Positions 5,178-10,864 of a stretch of 10,864 bases of DNA are shown one piece after another. The number at the start of each line of letters is the position of its first letter. The stretch's first letter is position 1. The notes below the pieces were generated by a model that saw nothing but the letters and a program-made list of their open reading frames with translations, did no database searches and had not been told where the DNA came from. The position numbers and the translations under genes are program-made. Source of the DNA: Pseudomonadota bacterium. Lineage in GTDB: Bacteria; Pseudomonadota; Alphaproteobacteria; Rhizobiales; Xanthobacteraceae. Location of the stretch: positions 1 to 10,864 of the forward strand of contig JAEWHY010000448.1 in NCBI GenBank assembly GCA_023387555.1. The letters run 5' to 3'.

Positions 5178-6821
5178 ATGAACGCCCCTGTCACGCCCCC
5201 GATCCCCGCCTATCGCCACACCCCGCTGTTCCCGCTGGGCAAGGACCAGACGCCGTATCGCAAGCTCGATGTGGCGGGCGTTCGCACCGAAAAGGTGCTG
5301 GGGCGCGACGTGCTCGTCGTGCCGGCGGACGCGCTGAAGGCGCTGGCCGAGGCCGCCTACAACGACATCAACCACTACCTGCGGCCGGGGCATCTGCAGC
5401 AGCTGCGCAACATCCTCGACGACAAGGAGGCGAGCGACAACGACAAGTTCGTCGCCTATGACTTCCTCAAGAACGCCAATATCGCGGCCGGCGGCACGCT
5501 GCCGATGTGCCAGGACACCGGTACCTGCATCATCATGGGCAAGCGCGGCCGCAATGTCTTCGTCGAGGGTGACGACGAGGCGGCGCTCGCCGAGGGCGCG
5601 CGGGACTCCTACCTGAAGAAGAACCTGCGCTATTCGCAGCTCGCGCCGCTCTCGATGTTCGAGGAGACCAACACGAAGTCGAACATGCCTGCGCAGGTCG
5701 AGCTCTATGCCGACGGCGACGACGAATACAAGTTCCTGTTCGTCGCCAAGGGTGGCGGTTCGGCCAACAAGACCTTCCTGTTCCAGGCGACGCCCTCGAT
5801 CCTGACGCGCGACCGTTTGCTGGCCTTCCTCAAGGAGAAGGTGCTGACGCTCGGCACCGCGGCGTGTCCGCCGTATCACCTCGCCATCGTGATCGGCGGC
5901 ACCTCGGCCGAACTGAATCTGAAGACGGTGAAGCTCGCCTCCTGCCGTTACTACGACACCCTGCCGACCAAGGGCTCCGAGGACGGCCACGCCTTCCGCG
6001 ACCTCGAGATGGAGCAGGAGGTCCTGAAGATGACGCAGTCGCTCGGCGTCGGCGCGCAATTCGGCGGCAAGTATTTCTGCCACGACGTGCGGGTGATCCG
6101 GCTCCCGCGCCATGGCGCCTCGCTGCCGATCGGGCTCGGCGTGTCCTGCTCGGCCGACCGCCAGGCGATGGGCAAGATCACGAAGGACGGCGTGTTCCTC
6201 GAGGCGCTGGAGCATAACCCGGCGCAGTATTTGCCGGAGATCGATGAATCGACGCTCGGCGGTCCGGTGGTGCAGATCGATCTGAACCAGCCTATGGACC
6301 AGATCCGCAAGACGCTGTCGCAATATCCGATCAAGACGCGGCTGTCGCTCACCGGCACGATGGTGGTGGCGCGCGACCTCGCCCACGGCAAGCTGCGCGA
6401 GCGGCTGGAGCAGGGCAAAGGGCTGCCGGACTATTTCAAGAACCATCCGGTCTATTACGCAGGGCCGGCCAAGACCCCCGCGGGCTATGCTTCGGGCTCG
6501 TTCGGTCCGACCACGGCAGGCCGCATGGACAGCTATATCGACCAGTTCCAGGCGGCCGGCGGTTCTCTGGTGATGGTGGCGAAGGGCAATCGCTCGGCCA
6601 CGGTGCGCGAAGCCTGCAAGAAGCATGGCGGCTTCTATCTCGGCTCGATCGGCGGCGCGGCCGCGAACCTCGCCGAACATTGCATCAAGAAGGTCGAGAC
6701 CATCGAGTTCCACGAACTCGGCATGGAAGCGATCTGGCGCATCGAGGTGGAGAACTTCCCGGCCTTCATCATCATCGACGACAAGGGCAATGACTTCTTC
6801 CAGGAACTGAACCTGGGATAG
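5178..6821 (+). CDS. class I fumarate hydratase (iron-sulfur fumarase)
   Basis: A 547-residue enzyme that interconverts fumarate and L-malate in the TCA cycle, in the cytoplasm, using an oxygen-sensitive [4Fe-4S] cluster. The cluster-binding cysteines are visible: Cys111 in 'LPMCQDTGT', Cys230 in 'GTAACPPYH' and Cys324 in 'GVSCSADRQ', with the spacing of E. coli FumA (105, 224, 318). The N-terminal catalytic domain covers about residues 50-365. The C-terminal swivelling domain starts near 'LTGTMVVARDLAHGK' and includes 'PAGYASGSFGPTTAGRMD' and 'GGFYLGSIGGAAANLAEH'. The length is normal and the gene is complete. The start ATG at 5178 lies 131 bases after the previous gene, and its ribosome-binding site is weak (CGAGAC). 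Codon use is strongly GC-biased, which leaves a long but meaningless antisense frame. The symbol could be fumA or fumB by local convention, so I leave it empty. Confidence 0.97.
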   Translation: MNAPVTPPIPAYRHTPLFPLGKDQTPYRKLDVAGVRTEKVLGRDVLVVPADALKALAEAAYNDINHYLRPGHLQQLRNILDDKEASDNDKFVAYDFLKNANIAAGGTLPMCQDTGTCIIMGKRGRNVFVEGDDEAALAEGARDSYLKKNLRYSQLAPLSMFEETNTKSNMPAQVELYADGDDEYKFLFVAKGGGSANKTFLFQATPSILTRDRLLAFLKEKVLTLGTAACPPYHLAIVIGGTSAELNLKTVKLASCRYYDTLPTKGSEDGHAFRDLEMEQEVLKMTQSLGVGAQFGGKYFCHDVRVIRLPRHGASLPIGLGVSCSADRQAMGKITKDGVFLEALEHNPAQYLPEIDESTLGGPVVQIDLNQPMDQIRKTLSQYPIKTRLSLTGTMVVARDLAHGKLRERLEQGKGLPDYFKNHPVYYAGPAKTPAGYASGSFGPTTAGRMDSYIDQFQAAGGSLVMVAKGNRSATVREACKKHGGFYLGSIGGAAANLAEHCIKKVETIEFHELGMEAIWRIEVENFPAFIIIDDKGNDFFQELNLG

Positions 6822-6860
6822 TCGCGCCTTGCAGCCCGCTCGCAATAGCCTTGCCCGCAC

Positions 6861-6886
6861 TCTCTCCCCGCTTAAGCGGGGAGAGA
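6861..6886. repeat. perfect 26-bp palindrome after the fumarase gene
   Basis: The half-site TCTCTCCCCGCTT is followed directly by its exact reverse complement AAGCGGGGAGAGA. It lies 40 bases after the fumarase stop. The transcript would fold into a strong stem, so it may end or stabilise the fumarase mRNA, but there is no T-run for a classic intrinsic terminator. The sequence 'ctccccgc..gcggggag' is also a common rhizobial REP-type repeat. Confidence 0.7.
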
Positions 6887-6966
6887 TCACAAGCAGCAAT
6901 TGAAATCGGCCCGGCTTTTGCTTATGCCTCTCGCGCAGAGGCCCTCATCGATTCTGTCAAAGCATC

Positions 6967-7635
6967 ATGCCCCGCGCAAAAAAGCCCTTCCGCCGTGCCT
7001 ATCGCATCGGCCGCTCCCGGACCGGTCTTGGCTGCTTCGCCACGCGAGAGATCGCCAAGGGCGAACTGATCGACACCTATCGCGGTCAGATGCTGACCAA
7101 CGAGGAAGCCGAGAAGCGCGACAACCGCTACATGTTCGAGGTCAATTCGCGCTGGACCATCGACGGGTCTAACCGCCGCAACCTCGCGCGCTACTTCAAT
7201 CACTCCTGCCGGCCGAATGCCGAGAGCGATGTGAAGGGCCACAAGGTGATCGTGGTCGCCCGCAAGAAGATCAAGCCGGGCGAGGAGATCACCTACGATT
7301 ACGGCCCGGATTACTTTGATATCTTCCTCAAGCCGGTCGGCTGCAAGTGCGACAAGTGCCTCGAGAAGCGGGCGGCGGAACGCGCCGAGGCGCGGGCGAA
7401 GCGTCTGCGCGCCGAGCGCCGCGCGGCGGCCGCGGGCAAGAAGCCGCAGGTCAAGCGTGGCAAGGTCGGCGCTGCGTCCAAGGACGCGGACAAGGCGACA
7501 GCCAAGACCAAGTCCGCAGCAAAGGCGAAGACTACGAAAGCCAAGTCCAAGGTTAAATCCAAGTCCAAGGCCAAATCCAAATCCAAGGCAAAGTCCAAAT
7601 CGAAGTCGACCGCGAAGAAGCGCCAGCGCAAATAG
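6967..7635 (+). CDS. SET-domain protein lysine methyltransferase with histone-H1-like tail
   Basis: A 222-residue protein. Residues about 10-118 form a SET domain, which transfers a methyl group from S-adenosylmethionine to lysine side chains. The motifs in order are 'RTGLGCFATREIAKGELI' (18-35), 'YMFEV' (55-59), 'NLARYFNHSCRPNAE' (72-86, with the NHSCxPN pseudoknot motif), 'GEEITYDYG' (105-113), and a post-SET zinc-type cluster CxCxxC in 'GCKCDKC' (125-131). From about residue 132 the protein is very rich in Lys, Ala, Arg and Ser, ending in repeated KSKAKS units like the tails of histone H1 or bacterial AlgP/HU-type proteins. The tail may bind DNA or be a methylation substrate; this is inference. 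The start ATG at 6967 has no strong ribosome-binding site. It lies 145 bases after the fumarase gene, beyond the palindrome, and is probably transcribed separately. Confidence 0.9.
   Translation: MPRAKKPFRRAYRIGRSRTGLGCFATREIAKGELIDTYRGQMLTNEEAEKRDNRYMFEVNSRWTIDGSNRRNLARYFNHSCRPNAESDVKGHKVIVVARKKIKPGEEITYDYGPDYFDIFLKPVGCKCDKCLEKRAAERAEARAKRLRAERRAAAAGKKPQVKRGKVGAASKDADKATAKTKSAAKAKTTKAKSKVKSKSKAKSKSKAKSKSKSTAKKRQRK
7555..7608 (+). repeat. three imperfect 18-bp tandem repeats encoding KSK units
   Basis: The units at 7555-7572, 7573-7590 and 7591-7608 follow the pattern AAATCCAARTCCAAGGCM and encode residues 197-214 of the SET protein. The third copy is more diverged. Tail length may vary between strains through slippage. 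Confidence 0.7.
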
Positions 7636-7664
7636 CCCGCGCGTCGCCTCCGATGAATGAGCGC

Positions 7665-7690
7665 GGCGCGGCTTTCGCGAGCCGTGCGCC
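7665..7690. terminator. possible bidirectional terminator between convergent genes
   Basis: GGCGCGGCT 7665-7673 can pair with AGCCGTGCGCC 7680-7690 across a 6-base loop, with a 2-base bulge. It lies between the 3' end of the SET gene (7635) and the 3' end of the minus-strand pseudogene (7744). It lacks a T-run, so the call rests mainly on position. Confidence 0.3.
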
Positions 7691-7743
7691 AGGACTTGCC
7701 GGGCTTGCTTGACGCGAACCGCTACGCGCCTCGCTCGAGACGC

Positions 7744-8514
7744 TCAATTCGCGCTCAGCAGATCGATCTTGGTATTGGCCTGCAGCAGGCGGTGCGCCAG
7801 CACATGCGCGAGATTGCGCATGATGATCGCAGCCGCAGCCGGACGGCGGGTGCGGAAATCGTCGAAAGTGCCGAGCGAGATGCGCCGGCACAGCACCGCA
7901 TTGTCGGCCAGCACATCGGCGCTGCGCGAGCCGCCGATCAGCGACAATTCTCCGAAAGCCGTGCCGGGCACCAGCGTCGCGAGCCGCACTCCGTCGGCCA
8001 GCTTCACGCTCACCATGCCGCGCTGTACGAAGAAGACCGAATCCGCGGCATCGCCCTTGGCGACGATGCGTTCGCCGGGAGCATAGCTGCGGGTCTCGCA
8101 CAGCTCTTCCAGTTCGGCGAGATCGTCCGCGGCCAGCCCTTTCAGCAATTCCTGCTCGCCGAGCGGGACATCGGCGATCTGGCTGAAGCCCCCATAGCGA
8201 AAGATGACCTGATCCTCGGACCATTCGATCGCCTCGTCGAGCAGCGAGAAGGTCCGCAGCTCGCGGCCGCCGTCCGCCAGCCAGGCCTGCAATTGCGAGA
8301 AATTGCGGGATGGCCGTTCGATGCCGGCAAGAACCGTCCGGGTGCCATTGGCGGTGAGGGTTTCGAACAGCCCGGCCAGCATCTTGGCGGCAGCGCTGGT
8401 GATCAGCGGCACGCGGCGCAGGTCGATCACGGTGAAAAGGCCGGGGTCATGCGACAGCATGCGCCGGGCGATGTAATCGACGTTCGAGAACGTCAGCGTC
8501 CCGGTTACCGTAAT
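7744..8514 (-). pseudogene. 3' fragment of broken glutaminase gene: STAS + cyclic-nucleotide-binding domains
   Basis: Read on the minus strand from the junction near 8514, this gives a STAS domain ('VTGTLTFSNVDYIARRML' to 'LLDEAIEW') and then a cyclic-nucleotide-binding domain. The latter has the 'GERIVAKGDAADSVFFVQRGMVSV' beta-barrel and the phosphate-binding cassette 'FGELSLIGGSRSADV', with its Glu and Arg in place. The protein ends normally (TGA at 7744-7746). In Bradyrhizobium relatives, as I recall, these domains form the C-terminal part of a three-domain glutaminase. Here the upstream glutaminase part is in another frame. The open frame extends to a TTG at 8607, but its first 30 residues are shadow sequence of the glutaminase. 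The only ATG is at 8460, inside the STAS domain, so expression as a separate protein looks unlikely. The domains themselves are undamaged, which suggests the break is recent. Confidence 0.75.
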
Positions 8515-9088
8515 TGCGCAGCATCCAGCCGATCGCCCGGTTGCGATCGCCGGTCGCCGATTCCGACCGGTAGACCGCCTCGTCGACGTCGAGTTCGCGT
8601 CCGGCAAAGCGGCCGAGCAGGGTGCGGATCACCTCGAACGCCGCATCGCCTTTCGCAGCATAGATCAGCCCCGAACAGGCGATCGCCCCGGCATTGACCA
8701 TCGGGTTGAACGGCTGGTTCCTGGCGTTCAGGCGGATCGAATTGAAGGCCTCGCCGCTTGGCTCGACGCCGACGAAGGTCTCCACGTGATCGGACCCCAG
8801 AAGCTCGAGCGCGAGCGCGAACACGAACGCCTTGGAGACGGACTGGATGGTGAAAGGACAGGCAGAATCGCCGACTTCGTAGACATGCCCGTCGATGGTT
8901 GCGACCGCGGCCCCGAATTTGGCGGGATCGGCCTTGCTGAGTTCGGGGATGTAATCGGCAACAGTTCCCGCGAAATCCTCGCGAAAGCGGGCATGGGACT
9001 GCTCGAGAAACGCGAGCAGGGGCGGCTTGAAGGATGCGGGCTGGACGATACGAAGCGTGTCGACCGGGACGCCGAGGTTCATGGCCAT
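8447..9088 (-). pseudogene. 5' fragment of broken glutaminase gene: first half of the glutaminase domain
   Basis: From the ATG at 9088 (MAMNLGVPVDTL...) the frame matches a serine-dependent glutaminase, which converts L-glutamine to L-glutamate and ammonia. Visible residues are Ser83 and Lys86 in 'FTIQSVSKAF', Asn132 in 'NPMVNAGAIACSG', and Glu176 and Asn183 in 'SESATGDRNRAIGW'. The match ends at 'LRNYG' (about 8507), followed by about 20 unrelated residues and a stop at 8447-8449. The following part of the family, including the 'YF.QC', 'YDYAGEW' and 'SGVGGG' segments with the catalytic tyrosine, is absent. The product should therefore be inactive. An alternative ATG at 9154 would add 22 residues. 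I prefer 9088 because the A/T-rich stretch 9090-9120 looks like a promoter region, but neither has a strong ribosome-binding site. The longer open frame reaching 9742 is a shadow of the hydrolase gene. Confidence 0.78.
8505..8514 (-). other. deletion/frameshift junction in the glutaminase pseudogene
   Basis: On the minus strand, AATTACGGTAACCGGGACG reads N-Y-G in the glutaminase frame and I-T-V-T-G-T in the STAS frame. Glutaminase homology ends and STAS homology begins within about 8 bases. The missing piece is estimated, from family architecture only, at something over 100 codons, and its length is not a multiple of three. Confidence 0.7.
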
Positions 9089-9289
9089 GCTTTTCAATCG
9101 ATTTAAGTGATCAAAAACGCCGCTTTCGAACGAGAGGCGAGCGGGGCGATCCATGCAAGCCTGATGCCTGACACGGCGCATTCTCGTCATGCCGGAGGCG
9201 CGGCGGAAAGCTGGGGATGTCCCGGATAGCACCCGGTTTGCCCGTGTTACCCTGCCGGCACGGCCGGTTGGGCCGCAGGGAGGTTTGGA

Positions 9290-10213
9290 ATGCGTATGAG
9301 TGTCGCGTTTGCGGTGGTGGCCGCTACATTGGCGGTCGCAGTGCAACCCGTTCAGGCTCAGATGAAATCCGCAGTCCCGCCGCTGCCCGACATGCTGTTC
9401 GCCGAGATCCCTGCGGCGTCGCGGGCGAATTACCAGGGCGACCGCTTCAGCTATCTGGAGGCGGGCCGGCCCGACGCCCCGGTGGTCCTTCTGATGCACG
9501 GGGTCGGCGCCAATGCGATGCACTGGCGCCATCAGCTGGCCGGGCTGTCGGACCGCTATCGCGTGATCGCCTGGAACGCGCCGGGCTACATGATGAGCGA
9601 CGGCTTCGTGAAGGATGTGGCCGAGTGCAAGGATTATGCGGACGCGGTGCGCGACTTCCTGACCGCGCTCAAGATCGAGGGCGCGATCAGCATCGTCGGC
9701 AATTCGTTCGGCAGCCGGGTGGCGCAGTGCTTCGCCATCCATTATCCCGACCGCGTCGCAAAGCTGGCCCTGACCGGCATGGGCGTCGGCCCGAAGAACA
9801 TGCCGGAGGAGCAGAAGCAGAAGATCATCACAACCCGCGAAGGCCAGGTCGCCAAGGGCTTCTACGGCTTCGGCGCGCGGGTCGACGCGTTGCTCGGGCC
9901 GAATGCGTCACCGGAGCTGAAGGCCGAGGTCCAGCGCGTGCTGCGCGCGACCATGCCGCGCGGCTTCATGCACGGCGTGAAACTCGGCATGGTCAATGGC
10001 TACAGCCCGGAAGAATCCGGCGCGAAGCTGACGATGCCGGTGCTGCTGATCCAGGGCCGGACCGACAAGGTCAATCCCGGCGAGCGCAATGCCGATGTGC
10101 TGATCAAGCACCTCAAGAATGGCAAGCTGGAATATCTGGAGGCCATCGGCCACCTCCCGGAGGTCGAGGCGCCGGATACCGTCAATAAGATGCTGCGCGA
10201 TTTCATCGGATGA
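9290..10213 (+). CDS. exported alpha/beta hydrolase
   Basis: A 307-residue protein with an N-terminal signal peptide: a basic start MRMS, a hydrophobic core 'VAFAVVAATLAVAVQPV' and a likely cleavage after 'VQA' near residue 23. It probably acts in the periplasm. The mature part is a standard alpha/beta hydrolase: the oxyanion segment 'LLMHGVGANAMHW' (HGVG 70-73), the nucleophile elbow 'GNSFGS' with Ser139, the acid Asp259 in 'LIQGRTDKVNPG', and the base His288 in 'AIGHLPEVEAPD'. All three catalytic residues are present. The substrate is unknown; the fold includes esterases, lipases and C-C hydrolases. The start is firm, because AGGGAGG at 9277-9283 lies six bases before the ATG at 9290. It is divergent from the glutaminase pseudogene. 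A hairpin at 10237-10263 probably ends transcription before the next gene. Confidence 0.88.
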   Translation: MRMSVAFAVVAATLAVAVQPVQAQMKSAVPPLPDMLFAEIPAASRANYQGDRFSYLEAGRPDAPVVLLMHGVGANAMHWRHQLAGLSDRYRVIAWNAPGYMMSDGFVKDVAECKDYADAVRDFLTALKIEGAISIVGNSFGSRVAQCFAIHYPDRVAKLALTGMGVGPKNMPEEQKQKIITTREGQVAKGFYGFGARVDALLGPNASPELKAEVQRVLRATMPRGFMHGVKLGMVNGYSPEESGAKLTMPVLLIQGRTDKVNPGERNADVLIKHLKNGKLEYLEAIGHLPEVEAPDTVNKMLRDFIG

Positions 10214-10236
10214 TGATCGCAGCCAGAGCGTGATCG

Positions 10237-10267
10237 CGATGCGCGGGTGTGACTCGCGCATCGGTTT
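10237..10267 (+). terminator. terminator-like hairpin after the hydrolase gene
   Basis: A perfect 9-bp stem (CGATGCGCG 10237-10245 with CGCGCATCG 10255-10263) and a 9-base loop is followed by GTTTCGT. It starts 24 bases after the hydrolase stop codon. The T-run is short (three), so termination may be partial. Confidence 0.5.
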
Positions 10268-10337
10268 CGTGCAAGCATTGGCCCTGAAGCATCGGCCTGC
10301 TGCAGTAGCCTTGGACGATGCGCTGAGGAGCCTCGCC

Positions 10338-10864
10338 ATGCGGTGGCGTACCTGCATTCGCCTGATCGTCGCGGGATTTTGCGCGGCGCTATCGCTCGGC
10401 AGTATGGCCGCCGCGCAGGATGGCCGCTCGCGCCCGGTGACGCTGATCGTGCCGTTCCCGGCCGGCGGCTCGACCGACATGATCGGACGCGTGGTGGCCG
10501 AGGCGATGCGCGCTCCGCTCGGCCAATCGCTGGTGATCGACAATCGCGGCGGCGCCGGCGGATCGGTCGGCACTCTGGCCCTCGTCAGGGCGTCGCCTGA
10601 CGGCGCCACCATCGGCATGGGCACGGCGTCGACCTTGACGATCAATCCGCTGCTTTACAAGGCGCTGACCTTTGACGTGATCGAGGATATCGCGCCGGTC
10701 GGCCTGATCGCAAAGGTCCCGAACGTCCTCGTGGTCAATGCGAAGGTTGCCGCGAACACGGTTGCCGATCTTGTCGCGCTCGCCAAGGCACAGCCAGGAA
10801 AACTCGCCTATGCCTCGGCGGGCAACGGCTCGGTGAGCCATCTCATGGCCGAGCAGTTCAAGGT
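10338..10864 (+). CDS. Bug-family tripartite tricarboxylate transporter substrate-binding protein (5' part)
   Basis: The gene opens with ATG at 10338, seven bases after a good ribosome-binding site (GAGGAG 10325-10330), and runs off the window end; 175 residues are visible of about 320 usual for the family. A signal peptide covers about residues 1-26 (MRWRTCIRLIVAGFCAALSL then ...MAAAQ), so the product is periplasmic. The Bug (TctC-like) hallmarks follow: 'VTLIVPFPAGGSTDMIGRVVAEAM', 'VIDNRGGAGGSVGT' and 'YASAGNGSVSHLMAE'. These proteins bind a small carboxylate such as citrate or another dicarboxylate or aromatic acid, and hand it to a TctA/TctB-type membrane pair. Many family members are orphans without membrane partners nearby. 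The ligand cannot be told from the sequence. A terminator-like hairpin separates it from the upstream hydrolase, so it is probably a separate transcript. Confidence 0.92.
   Translation, partial: MRWRTCIRLIVAGFCAALSLGSMAAAQDGRSRPVTLIVPFPAGGSTDMIGRVVAEAMRAPLGQSLVIDNRGGAGGSVGTLALVRASPDGATIGMGTASTLTINPLLYKALTFDVIEDIAPVGLIAKVPNVLVVNAKVAANTVADLVALAKAQPGKLAYASAGNGSVSHLMAEQFK

Noticed and set aside
4935..6899. A 654-codon open frame antisense to the fumarase gene
   Set aside because: It mirrors the GC-biased codon pattern of the fumarase, is rich in Arg/His/Leu and resembles no family.
7657..8697. A 346-codon plus-strand frame opposite the STAS-cNMP region
   Set aside because: Shadow of the minus-strand reading frame, with Arg/Gln/Ala-rich composition.
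8447..9742. A 431-codon minus-strand frame as one long protein
   Set aside because: The first ~218 codons are mostly antisense to the exported hydrolase and the spacer before it; glutaminase homology begins only after 9088.

Overview
The window looks like chromosomal DNA of an alphaproteobacterium of the Bradyrhizobium/Rhodopseudomonas/Afipia group (Nitrobacteraceae). The genes are GC-rich. The repeats of the type 'gtaggatgggttgagcgc', 'tggattcccgccttcgcggg' and 'atcccggat..cgcttcgctc..atccggg', and a glutaminase fused to STAS and cyclic-nucleotide-binding domains, all fit that group as I remember it. No search was possible, so the placement is by recognition.

Region 1 (1-1346) holds a small alpha/beta-hydrolase-like protein (minus), a SnoaL-like polyketide-cyclase-type protein (plus) and a 44-residue single-pass membrane protein (minus) whose 3' end overlaps the SnoaL gene. 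Region 2 (1347-2355) has no credible gene. From about 1615 to 2060 it is packed with hairpins and looks like a structured non-coding repeat element. Region 3 (2094-2997) is a HicB-HicA toxin-antitoxin pair placed between two same-orientation copies of a ~155-bp element with inverted 31-bp ends. Region 4 (3034-3981) has a 59-residue two-helix membrane protein followed by about 750 bp of mixed REP/BIME-type palindromes. Next to these lies a visibly more A/T-rich gene of the DUF5677 type (3982-5046), probably acquired.

Region 5 (5178-7635) is core: class I fumarate hydratase (TCA cycle), a perfect 26-bp palindrome, then a SET-domain lysine methyltransferase with a long Lys/Ser/Ala tail resembling histone H1. 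Region 6 (7744-9088, minus) is a broken glutaminase-STAS-cNMP-binding gene: the second half of the glutaminase domain is missing and the reading frame changes at the junction (about 8507-8514). Region 7 (9290-10864) has a secreted alpha/beta hydrolase, a terminator-like hairpin, and the start of a Bug-family periplasmic solute-binding protein of a tripartite tricarboxylate transporter, cut by the window end.

There is no single large operon. The points most worth following are the repeat-bracketed hicBA cassette, the hairpin-rich element, the REP hub beside the foreign-looking DUF5677 gene, the SET protein with a chromatin-like tail, and the decayed glutaminase.
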